A stretch of 64,000 nt of DNA, taken from Kappaphycus alvarezii. Lineage: Eukaryota; Rhodophyta; Florideophyceae; Gigartinales; Solieriaceae. The notes beneath the pieces are model-generated. The model did no database searches. It was not told the DNA's origin and saw nothing but the letters and a program-made list of their open reading frames with translations. Location of the stretch: contig NADL03000039.1 of assembly GCA_002205965.3 (NCBI GenBank), positions 522,142-586,141 of the forward strand, in the 5' to 3' direction. Shown piece after piece: positions 30,485 to 40,567 of the stretch (the first letter of the stretch is position 1; each line of letters opens with the position of its first letter). The position numbers were made by a program, and so were the translations under genes.

Positions 30485-32521
30485 ATTCTTATTTTCTCTG
30501 CAAAAAAATCTTCTTTCATGCTCCGAATTCTGTCCTTTGATTCGATATCATCGCAAAAAGAAACACATTCGGGTTTCAAACTTATCCTAGAATTCCAGTC
30601 GTCATCTGTTTCAAACCCGGAATCGTAATAGTCCCATGCCATGTTCATTACCCCCGAGGGTACCCTTTTCCACTTCCGAAAGTGTTAGTTGGTTCCGAAT
30701 CTTCGCTGTCATAGCTAGAAGCGAAATCTTCACTGTCCGTTTCTTTTAAATCTTCAGGATGCGTGCTTTTGTCGAAATCCAGGGGCATCTTCACGGTTCT
30801 GCCGTCAATATTAACTGAAACCATTTGTTTGCCCAAGTCAATGCATGTTCCTAGTCTTTCCATTGTGGGGCAGCCAATGATTGCATCGAAAGGGAGATCC
30901 GGCATGACAAGAAAGTCTACATCAACTTTAGAGTCCTCAAAGAACACGGAAACCTTGTCAACAGTGCCCATGCATTTTGAGACGGTTCCATCCGCTACAG
31001 TTATTTTTCGAGTCGTTGGAGTAATTTCGAGACCTAGATCTGTCACCAAAGTTTCTGAAATGAGGTTTGGAACAGCACCCGAATCGAAGAGAGCTTGGGT
31101 TTTCATACTCAATACTTTGACTGGTACTAGCTTAAGACGTCTTGGTGCTGTCGAGGCCGATTGAAGAAACAGTTTCTTACCCTTAGCGGACTTATTAGAC
31201 CTGATAATTTTTTTGAGTTCTTTTCTGGCATCCTCTGCGTCGCCCCTCAAAATTTGACCAAACGTTATCAGTTGGGGCCGATGCAAGCTCAGCCACCAAA
31301 TTGTACCTCTTCACATACTCTAGTACGTCCTTAGAGATACTCTTAACTTTCTTGCTCTTTTTCGTCTTCTTGGCCGGAGTGACTCCCACTCCTGGAACAA
31401 CTTGATCAGACCTCTTGGTTCGAGGAGGTGCAGGTGCTGGGATATGCTCCAGCATTCCATAATCTAGCCTAGGTTTCTTCGATAAAATGTTCCCTTCCCC
31501 ATCCCTTTTTGTCACATTGACTTGACTAATCTCTTCAGCGATGAATACGTTACCAGCATCCGTCAACCTTTGATCCCTTCTATTTTGTAAGATTTTCACC
31601 TCTGGTCCTGACTCACTCCTTGCTTCCGATAAATTTGCTCTTCTGTTGTCTTTAGACCAGCAGTTACTTTCATGATGCCCATATCGACCGCACTTTGCAC
31701 AACGAGTGTTTCTATGTGGATTATCAGGACACCTGTTTGCAAAGTGTCCAGGCTTGTGACAGTAAGAACAGACTTCTGCGGCTTTAGGGGCCCCAGACTG
31801 GTTCTTCCTAATGGTAAGAGTAAGGCTTTCCGACTGCGAGGTTATCATGTCAAGTCGATTATCGAATCGGGTTTCCAACCTTTCTTCCAAGTTTTTGACA
31901 TCGCTCCTGACAGATTCTAATGCCGCTGCACTAGTAGCCGGACTTTGATAATTCTTTTCAGGATGTACGATAGACATCGATGTGCGGGTTTCCCTCGGTA
32001 CCTCACTCAGTGACTGAAACGTCTCCGAATTTTTGACAAATTCTACTATGGTACCCTTCATTTCATCAAAAGTGTGAGGGCCCTTGATGAGGAGGAAATC
32101 GGAGAGCCGCTTATCCCCCATAGCCGCCTTACGCAGCATTCGTACTTTGCTTGGGCGTTGACCCAGCCTTTTCATAAAGATCACACAAGTACACCAATGA
32201 GCTTAACAAATCGTCGAAGTTGAGCCGGGCCTCTATGGCGGTACGAATCATCTCATCTGGTTCTACCTCCTTAACATACTCTTTCACAAGCCACTCACAT
32301 ACCTCACCGAAGTTACGCCCATTCCCGTTAAGAGACCACCCGTCGATAAACTTGGACTTATATTTGTGCTTTGAGTCACCATGAAGATAGGCGAAGATAC
32401 TTGCGGCCTTCTCTTCATCGCCCTTCTCTCGCATCACAACGTTGACATATGTGTAAAGAAACTCCTCAACGTCTTCAGTCTTGCCCCCAGTGAACGTTAT
32501 ACGAGCAGCATTGAGATCCAT
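30457..32521 (-). pseudogene. Element II Gag and protease
   Basis: ATG at 32,521 (MDLNAARITF). Capsid-like region, frame break near 32,150, two CCHC knuckles near 31,680-31,770, protease LFDSGAVPNLIS near 31,080. The amino-acid sequence is nearly the same as element I. Frame breaks near 31,270 and 30,650 are one-base events. Confidence 0.88.
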
Positions 32522-32608
32522 GATTACCGAAAAAAAATCCCCCGAAGTGTTCCTTACTACTGCTCAACTCGAATACCTCGGTGCAACCCCCTCAAATGGA
32601 GTACCAAA

Positions 32609-33176
32609 TGATAGGGGTAAATCGGCGGGGGAAGAGATCTTCAGAACCAATTACCCTGAGAAGGAGGTGTTGCGAGCGACAAAAGTGCTACCGTGGTATT
32701 GTTGAACGAACAAAAGGGAGTGTATATAGAAGAGAGTTGAGAAAGCTAAAAGCAAGTATAAAAGGAGCAGGGCCTACCACTGACGATCTGCGACTAGCGT
32801 AAGAAAAAGTTTTCTTGGGTCTGAAGTTGACTCTCAACTTCCTACTTCTCGGGACTTGGCTTGAAGTTGTCTGCCAACTTCCTTTATGCTTTGTGTTTGA
32901 CTTAACTTGTTGAGCGCCCCGCTCGGGTATGCTGGCTCCCAAGTAGTCCTACCATTTCATGCAAACAGCCCCTTATATAGAGTTTTCAACCCTCACATTC
33001 TGTAGCACCTATACAGTACCTATGTGCCAAATCTGCACCGCCACAGTACAGTGCAAAGCATCCCTCTAAAAATAATTGAAAATATAATTGAAAGTACAGT
33101 GGTAGCTCAGCCAGCGCAGCATGCCAACTCAGCCAGCACAGTATGCCAAAGAATATCTACAATTTTCATTATATCA
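32609..33176 (-). repeat. 5' LTR of element II
   Basis: 568 bp, near identical to the 3' LTR (27,499-28,061), again differing mostly by one- or two-base changes. Followed by a primer-site region related to that of element I. Confidence 0.92.
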
Positions 33177-33289
33177 CATTTTGCGACTAATTTGGACCTA
33201 TTGCATGTGGACTCTGCTCCGTGGCTCCCAACAGCGACAATCCTCGGTCAGTCCTTCGTCTCTACCGAACCCCTCACGCCCGTCACCAT

Positions 33290-33392
33290 CTTGTGATGAG
33301 CAGCCCCTATCTTCCCTGGAAGCCGCCCCTATCACAAATACCCCCAAAGACGTCTGTGGGCAGACGTCAACTGGGCGCGCGGGTGAGGTTAT
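33290..33392 (+). repeat. Direct repeat flanking element II (right copy)
   Basis: Partner of 27,377-27,480, in direct orientation. Confidence 0.65.
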
Positions 33393-33800
33393 TGCGAGAA
33401 CGGAGATGGCCACCAGCCTGGCTCCTACGGGTCCGTACAGAACTATGCACCTCTGGGACCCTTTGAAATAGATGGATTGTTCTGACTTCAACTCTGAAGA
33501 CGGAGACAGCGTCGATGACACAGTTAACTAAGCAGAGAAGCTGGACCTTGTCGAGGCGGTGGTTCAGTAAGTAGCGATGATGAGTGGCGGTCTGCCGCAT
33601 ATATTAACTCATGTTTACGACCTGGGGGGAAATGGCGGGTTAATTTACTGTGGTAGATATGTGGGTTCGTGCCCAGTAAATTTGTACCGGAGCGTAGATA
33701 TCGTATCATGGTCAAGCCAGTTGTGAAACCCTACAATGCGTCGAAACTGTTTACGACCTAGTCACTATCGCGATAACTCCGTAACTTAGCCGTACGTATC

Positions 33801-34195
33801 TTTCAAATGTAAAGCACCCAAACATTTCCCCCATTTTTCTGTTGGGGAACTGTTTCTGTTATTTAGTATTTAGAAGGTACTATACGGGTCGGCTGTCCCC
33901 CCAACATACTGTACTGTCCACGTGTTCAAGATATTGGAGGGGTTTGAATTTCTTCTCTTTGCCACAAAGTTTGGCTCTGGAAGAAATGGTAGTTTCCTCA
34001 TAAGTTCTTCTTCCATTACTAATTCTACATACCTTTTTGAAAGGCGCAGGCCCGTTCCTTTTTTCCCATTTCCATCTCTCTAAACTCCGTTTAGATTCGC
34101 CTCGCTAGAAGTGCCAAACGAAGAAGTGTACTCACTGTAGGTTTCATCCGAAACGGGGAAACGTTTGGGTGTTTTACTCTTGGAAGGTATATCTG
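33801..34195. mobile_element. Candidate MITE with terminal inverted repeats
   Basis: The left end (CAAATGTAAAGCACCCAAAC...) and the reverse complement of the right end (CCAAGAGTAAAACACCC...) match over about 35 bp. The right-end sequence recurs as a fragment at 7,100-7,155 and 55,600-55,655 in copia, and weakly at 27,275-27,325. No coding capacity; target duplication not resolved. Confidence 0.45.
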
Positions 34196-34988
34196 ATCTA
34201 TCATCCGAAACTGAATGGGAATAGAATGGAAAAATTGGAAAGTTTCCTAAGGGTTATGATAAGTCTGACACAGATTACATCTTTTTGGATGAATAGAAAG
34301 CTACTGCACTAGGTCATGTGGGTCTTGATTATGACAGCAATTCAGATACTGAGAATGGTTCAGATATCCGTCGGTCTCCAATCCTCGATCTCTGTTGACG
34401 AATTTGGAGTGCGAAACCAACGGCACACAACGGCAATCAAGTGAAAGACTAATATGGGAGACAGGGTGCATATTCTACTCCACAAGGTAAGGCAAGCAAG
34501 CGGGCGCACTCACCCTCCTGCGGAGTTCCTGCGGTGAGTGGCCATTCAATCGAATGGCCTTTATAACTGCCCTCCGTCGTTCCAGTTGACGGCTGGTATG
34601 ACGGAAAACAATATCTTCGAGCTAACAGCTCTAGAAATATCTAGACTAGCAGCGTACATCGACAACACGAAGTATTTTGATATAATATCCGACTCGAAAT
34701 AGATAGCATATCTCTGAACAAGTGTGCTGCGCGAATTACTGTATTCGGCTTACAAAGGCATCCGCATCCATACGCAGAACACACATGCGTTCATTGTATG
34801 TAAACCAAAAGCGACACGACCGCGAGTACGCAACAATCTCGAAGACACTGAAAAGGAGATGTAATTACTCGTACTCTGGTTTATTTTAAGTTACTGTATC
34901 TTCCGAGCTTACCCGAAATGTTCTTGAAATCTCTGATTTTGAAGCATATGAAACAGTTATTATCTCAAGAACTGAATGTTGTGACAAT

Positions 34989-35390
34989 TTGCGTTCCTCG
35001 TGGTGCCACCTTTCCTGTAGCTCTCATTCTTTTCAGCTACCCGTAAAAAAATTTGAAATCTCTGGAATTAACCCTAACCCTAAGAATGTCAGAAAGAAAA
35101 TGGAGTTATTTAAGAGGTCACTTATTGCAGAGAATAACTTTTTAAGGGAGTTGGAGACTTATGAAGAGGTATTTTTGCGCCCATTACTGGATATTAAAAC
35201 CAGATGGAGCTCAACAGGTGTTATGGTTCTAATTTTTGAACTTAGAGCCTTAATTGACTTCTGCTATTGACAAGCTCTTTTTGATAAAGCAGATTTGGCA
35301 GAAAGGGGAACTGTAGATCGCCCTTCTGTTTCCGAAAGTATGCCATTGGAAGCCATTCTGGAAATATACAAGTCAATGGACAAGTAAAAG
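34989..35390 (+). pseudogene. hAT-like transposase fragment
   Basis: An open stretch reads KKMELFKRSLIAEN and, near 35,190, LLDIKTRWSSTGVM, which resembles the conserved TRWxST motif of hAT transposases. After the stop at 35,270 the reading resumes with ESMPLEAILEIYKSMD. No N-terminal BED finger or C-terminal dimerisation region was identified. A short remnant at best. Confidence 0.4.
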
Positions 35391-36349
35391 ACTACCGTGG
35401 GTAGGGATTCAGGACCAATATTGGATTTAATTGGGACACGTACTGCATGAATTCTCAAGAAGCTGCAAGAAAATCTAAAACGGCCTGGAAGAGGATCACT
35501 TATTCATGAAATAGCAATCTTGGTGCCAAATAGATTCTGAGAAGGCGAGACGAGTATAGCAGATAATTTCCAATAGCAGCGCACAGTGCTCATGTTGCGA
35601 CTCTATCTACACGTCAATCTAATCGAATGAAGCAACAGAGGTTCTCTATGTGGAAAGAGCTTACAGTATTTCAGATTTGCAAGCAATGGAGATTGTAAGA
35701 TCAACAAGTGCGCAGTATTTTCCAAAATCAATTCAGGTAACAGAAATTTCATCTAAAGCAAATACTATTCAACGAGTGGTGCGAATGATGATCATATGTT
35801 GTCTTTTTTCGATAAATGCGAATCTCAAGATGGAGAAGGTAATATTACAAGCATTGAACAATAGATCTCGATGTATTTTGCAATAAAAAAGCCATTAAAT
35901 CCAATGTGCCTATTGCATATTTGAAAAAAACTTGATTTTCATTTCTTGCAAAAGTTTTTAGTTTTTTTGCACCAAAAACATCTTCTACCACATTTGAATT
36001 CCTTTTCAGTGTTGCTGGAAATAATCTCTCAAAAGATATCTCGACTTACCGTTGGAATGCCTGAATGCATTTTGAAGGCTGGAGACTACCTACATAGAGA
36101 CAAAGGGCTGCTTTAAGGTTGTGAAGGTTGATTTATGCTATCTATTTACAAATATGTGGTAATCAATGTAGTTTTTTCTCCCCTTTTTGTGATCCATTAA
36201 AGATGTCTGTTCTCGAACCTGAAAGTAGATGTTTAATTTGGTTCTCTGACTTAAGTTCTTGCACTAATTAATATTTGAGGAGGATTCAAGTTCGATTAGT
36301 TAAAGTTGTTGGTGAATCATCTAAATAAATGTATCTAAATTCATCTAAA
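35391..36349. other. AT-rich region with no recognised feature
   Basis: Scattered stops in all frames. Nothing beyond short, unconvincing open stretches. Confidence 0.5.
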
Positions 36350-36620
36350 AAACCAAGATGGACGACTGCATGGGACCTAATGCAAAACGCTGCACTTCTG
36401 GCGACAATATGCATTGAGTGTAAATTAAATTCTCTGTCATTTCATGTAGCATAAAGAGAATGAAATCCTTGTACTAGCTTGTGCGAGTAATCCCACTAGC
36501 GTAAAGGTATCGGGAAATAAAACCCTCGCTCCCCATAGTTAAATGCGAGATCTGAACTTACTATCCTGAATCCCGGGGCTTAAGCCTAACCTCTGAGCCA
36601 TTTGAGGTATCTCGCAAATC
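36350..36620 (-). repeat. tRNA-related SINE-like sequence
   Basis: On the minus strand from about 36,616 there is a pol III box A-like TGGCTCAGAGGTTAGG and, about 30 nt on, a box B-like AGTTCAGATCTC. The segment starts GCGAGAT and about 65 nt later reads ATCTCGC, a perfect seven-base acceptor-like pair, but the T-loop does not fit a functional tRNA. A non-tRNA body (GAGGGTTTTATTTCCCGATACC and beyond) follows. This looks like the head of a tRNA-derived SINE or a tRNA pseudogene. No second copy was found in the window. Confidence 0.35.
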
Positions 36621-36779
36621 CAGTAGCCATTAAAATAGAATGCTTCATGTTTTAGTAGTGTAACGATGCATAATTGCTATCCAGAAGAACATCGATTTGA
36701 GGCAAGCATACGCATTCTAGCGATCCGCAAAGGCCCCAGTGCTGCTTTTCTATACTAAACTTTCTTCGGCGATACGTAA

Positions 36780-37329
36780 TTGTCTGTGTTAAACTGTAAA
36801 AAAATGCTATGCCGCTACCTGGGACTATCCGTTCGCGATGACATGCTTCCGCGGAACTGCGAAAATTTTAAATGCAAAATGGACAGGTTACGTGACCACG
36901 CTGTGAATTTTTTGCGCCTCTCTGTATTTGGTCGCAAACACCTGCATGAATCGCTTCGCAACTTTATTCCCGGCCGTATTGACCGCGCAGCACGGCTGGA
37001 TTCCAAGATCAATGTCCAACTCCTCGTGTCAGGCACTATGCTGCGACCTAGCGACATACTGGATTTCTCAGCAGCAGCCCCTGACGGTTTTTGGCCCCAC
37101 GCTCGCCTACGATATTACCTTTGTCTCTATATTCAAAGACGGAGTAATAAAAAGAGCCATAAAGGAAGTTCGCAGTTTTGCTGCAATTACGCGTCGCAAC
37201 AAAGTGACTGACCTGGAGCGGACACTGTCCTGTCTAATCCCCCTGTCCTCCGATAAACCTACAAAGGACCCATTTTTGAATTTCGACCTGACTTTCCCTC
37301 TTCCCGCAATCATCTGCTTCATTGAGTGA
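36780..37329 (+). pseudogene. C-terminal zinc/REL-endonuclease-like fragment of a non-LTR element
   Basis: Two overlapping frames give a pattern like the LINE-2 C-terminus: YLGLSVRDDM, then CKMDRLRDHAVNF (C...D..DHAV, the zinc/HAL region), GRKHLHESLRNF, LRPSDILDF and, in the second frame, LAYDITFVSIFK followed by RNKVT. The spacing RPSDIL...AYDITFVS matches the PD-(D/E)XK-like domain of REL-endonuclease elements. No RT part is nearby. Divergent from LINE-2 in sequence, so a different family. Confidence 0.5.
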
Positions 37330-39000
37330 CTGTTGCCCGTATCGTGGACAAATTCAACACATCAAGAGGAGTTATACTTAGAAGGATTTTTTGGCGCATT
37401 AGTACTAAAATTTGGTCGGCGAGTGCAAAATATATTTTGTCGCGCATATCTCTGAACGTGGCCGACTCATCCGACATAGGCCACCCGGTTAGCTCTTAGT
37501 TAGCAATATAGAGGAATCATACAGCGGACACCGGTTATACTGATGCCATAAAGTTCCGCCATCTTACAATGAAAATTTTGATGTGATTAGAGTACTGCAC
37601 CCTACCTATCTTGGATGATCCGCATTTTCTTCCAGTGAAGACTACCGCCCAAGTATGGCCATATTGGTTGGGGTCCGATTTGATTCCTAGGTAGTACCAC
37701 AGGTAATGGTTTTTGGCAATTAATTAGTGCGGGAGAAATATTGGGTGCGTTTTTTGAGATATATGGATTGTATGGAACCTATTTGGAGTTCTAAATCTGA
37801 ATTTCATACTAACTCCATGCACCGATGTTCGAAGCAATGTACAAATCATTGCTTTGAATGCTACTACCAGCAACAGTCTACTAGAAAATCGATGCAATTC
37901 CAGCGAGCAGCCAAGCAGCGTTAGAAGCTACTGCCAACCCAGAGTGTCTTAACTAATTAGTTGCCATTTAATAAGCGGTAATAATTTTGAGAGGCACTAA
38001 TTGTTTCAGCAAGGAGGGAAATTTTGAGAAATTTATTATTTGGAAAGTACTATAATGTCATTTCTTGGAGTGAGGCCACATGTTCCGTTAGGGATTGAGT
38101 AGGTGTGAGGTTTCAGAATGCGAGCTTGCAGCGTGGCCTCATTACCCTAGAAAAAGGACAGGCTTCAGCTATGTAATTAATTTTATTATTTATAGCCAGT
38201 AATGAAATTGTTTAGTAATTAATTCTTGGTCATTTGTAGATGTGAATTTTTTTCTTGCGCAGTAATCTTGTTGCTTCACTTTTTTGTCTACTTTACCCAT
38301 CATGCGACTACATCTTAACCTAATTCTAGTATCAAATGCCAGAAATAGAGCCTACTGCTTAAGTGCGGATTTCGTGCACAAAAATACAACACAGTACGCC
38401 TATACTTATTTTTACACGTTCCAGCTTCTATTACTTTACATATAACAGGTAGAGAACAAATATAAGACTTTTCTGCACACATATAAATGAATCATTTATT
38501 GTAGGAAACATAGTCTATTTGAAGAATAAACGAGTGTTATATTGGAACATTTCTCGAACAAAAAACCTTTGTGACGCACGAGTGAAACAATCTCTTCAAC
38601 TAGTTACATTCAAATTTGACAACCTTTTCTGTGAGATATATTAAAGAAGTATCAGTATTTAGACAATCTATTCTCTACAGTATTTCAAAAGCCCAAAACA
38701 GCTTTAAATTTCAAAAACTGAAGGCAGTGGCTACAAATTACATAAACGTAATGGTTATTTGGGTCCGATTTCGGTCCTGATAAATTACATAAACGTAATG
38801 GTTACTTGAGTCGATTTTACTGATGCTTACAAAGATTCCTCCTGTTCAATTTTATTTCGATGCTTCACAGCAGATTCCTGCTTTTAACATGGTTTTCTCC
38901 TTTCCCAGGTCCATTAATGTCCTCGCAGTTGAAGTTACGTGATGACTCTTGCTTTTCGCTTCGAGTTGAGTCTCCTCGTAGCAGCGAGTACTTTAAAATG
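37330..39000. other. Region with no recognised gene
   Basis: AT-rich and stop-rich. A roughly 48-bp unit with AAATTACATAAACGTAATGG is repeated once in tandem near 38,735-38,815. Nothing else supported. Confidence 0.5.
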
Positions 39001-39004
39001 CACT

Positions 39005-39826
39005 TCAAAGTTTTAAAGAGTTGCTCTTGACCGCAGCTGACATCAGCAAAATTCCTGTCTCTAAAGCTTTCTGATATGGCATCACAGAAGAATAAAGTAA
39101 TGCATGCACAGAAGGGTAAAATCTACTAAGTGCATCTTGCAAATCATCATGATCACCGTACACCATGTTCTTAGCGAATAGGTACACAGGAGATAGTTCT
39201 CAAGGTAATTCTTTCTGACTCCACTGAAGGCGGGCTAGTACGTACTGTCTAACAGTATGAAAGCCATAACCGATCCCATGCATCTTAACTCAGCATGTCA
39301 GGAAGGACCATCACACAGCAGACTCTGATTGACAAATGTGTAACAACCAGCAGAACGCACTACTTCCAACTCTCGCTGCTGTCTCACGGACCACCAAACT
39401 GGGCTGACCAATCTTCTGCACGAACGAATCAGGGACTGGCTATTTTCTGAAGCTGACTCTACAGAAGACTCCTGTCCTATCATTATAATTCAGTCTGCAG
39501 AAAATCACAATGCTAAACATCCTTTCACTGCCTTCATGTTCTGCGACCTTGTACTTCTAACATACCTGACCATCTGGGCGACAATAACTTAACCATGGAT
39601 TTATGTTTTCTTTTTCGCAGTGCCTCCCCTTGCCGCTACTGTGCTGTCTCTGAAAACATTTTGATGTGTCTTTCATCACGATACGGTATTCAGATATGGT
39701 ATTGTAACTTTGCTTCGCAATGGCCGTCTGCAAGATTCGCTTGCCAAATTTATTCGTATAACTGCACGTAAATGAGGTGCGCAGGTCCACTTTGAGAAAC
39801 CCTGTTACAATTAGGACCTCTGTTAG
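39005..39826 (-). other. Coding-like minus-strand stretch of unknown function, cut by element III
   Basis: Open from 39,826 down to about 39,560 with a protein-like composition (FTCSYTNKFGKRILQ, KDTSKCFQRQHSS, INPWLSYCRPDG). It is followed by a candidate intron at 39,495-39,565 (GTATGTTAG...TTTTCTGCAG, 71 nt). More short open pieces continue to 39,005 in several frames. Its right end coincides with the truncated left end of element III, so it may be a host exon disrupted by the element. No family recognised. Confidence 0.25.
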
Positions 39827-40479
39827 GGGGCATGGAAAGTATTGGACTGGTAGGGCCTGGACTGGAAAGTATGGAAAAAGTGGTGCCGACGCCGGAACGG
39901 GATGGAGATATCTTTAGTATTTTAGATATCAAACAGGAGGGAATAGAGAGCTATGAGCCGTTCGCAGATATTTGTGGGGACTGCTCGGACAGCATGGATA
40001 TTTTAGAGGAGTTGTTTGGATCTGATTTAGAGAATGGGAAAAGAGGACTCATTGATTGTTAGTTTCTTAAGTGTCTTTTGTTTAAGAGTATATCCTCCAT
40101 ACAAACTGTTTTTATTTTCTGGTTCCTTCTGTAGTTTTGTTCGGACTTTAGAGGTAGCCAAAAGTCTATATAATCTGAGAAAACTGCTTCCTCATTGAGA
40201 GGTCAAGAAAGTTGGCAGACAACTTCAAGTCAAGTCCAAAATAGTTAGGAAGTTGAGAGTCAACTTCAGACACAAGAAGCATTTACTTTATGCTAGTCGT
40301 GAGCATAGGTGGTAGACCTTGCCCCTTCCATACTTGCTTGTAGCCGTCTCAACTCTTTTCCATATATAATCCTTTTTATTCGTTCAACTATACCACGGTA
40401 GCACTTTTGTCGCTTGCAACACCACCTTCTCGGGTAGTTGGTTCTGAGTATCTCTTCTCCCGACGATCTACCCCTATCA
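39827..40479 (+). repeat. Truncated 5' LTR of element III with U3 ORF C-terminal segment
   Basis: Starts just downstream of the position of the acidic microsatellite in element I. Retains GMESIGLVGPG to DILEELFGSDLENGK (39,832-40,062); changes relative to element I are mainly substitutions that keep the frame open, and the ORF runs eight codons further (RGLIDC end). TATA-like CTATATAATC near 40,165. Ends CCCCTATCA at 40,479, followed by TTTGGTACTC as in element I. Confidence 0.85.
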
Positions 40480-40567
40480 TTTGGTACTCTTGTGGAGGGG
40501 GTTGCACCCGAGGTATTCGAGTTGACCAGTACTAAGGAAAACTCTGGGGGGATTTCGTTTCTGTAAT

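Larger units (their letters stand above)
27499..33176 (-). mobile_element. gypsy-A element II, internally deleted
   Basis: Minus-strand element with LTRs 32,609-33,176 (5') and 27,499-28,061 (3'), target duplication CATTT at 27,494-27,498 and 33,177-33,181. Internal sequence matches element I closely from gag to integrase, then jumps from the integrase NGK(A)ER region straight to the last part of domain repeat 2 (near 28,230), losing about 1.5 kb including domain repeat 1. The LTR U3 is unrelated to that of element I although R-U5 is the same. Confidence 0.93.
33182..34988. other. Unassigned region right of element II
   Basis: Contains the right copy of the flanking direct repeat (33,290-33,392) and a candidate inverted-repeat element (33,801-34,195). 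Remaining open frames have no recognisable features. Confidence 0.5.

Noticed and set aside
36538..36616. Functional tRNA gene
   Set aside because: The acceptor pairing is perfect, but the T-loop lacks the normal TTCRANY and the anticodon arm cannot be drawn cleanly.
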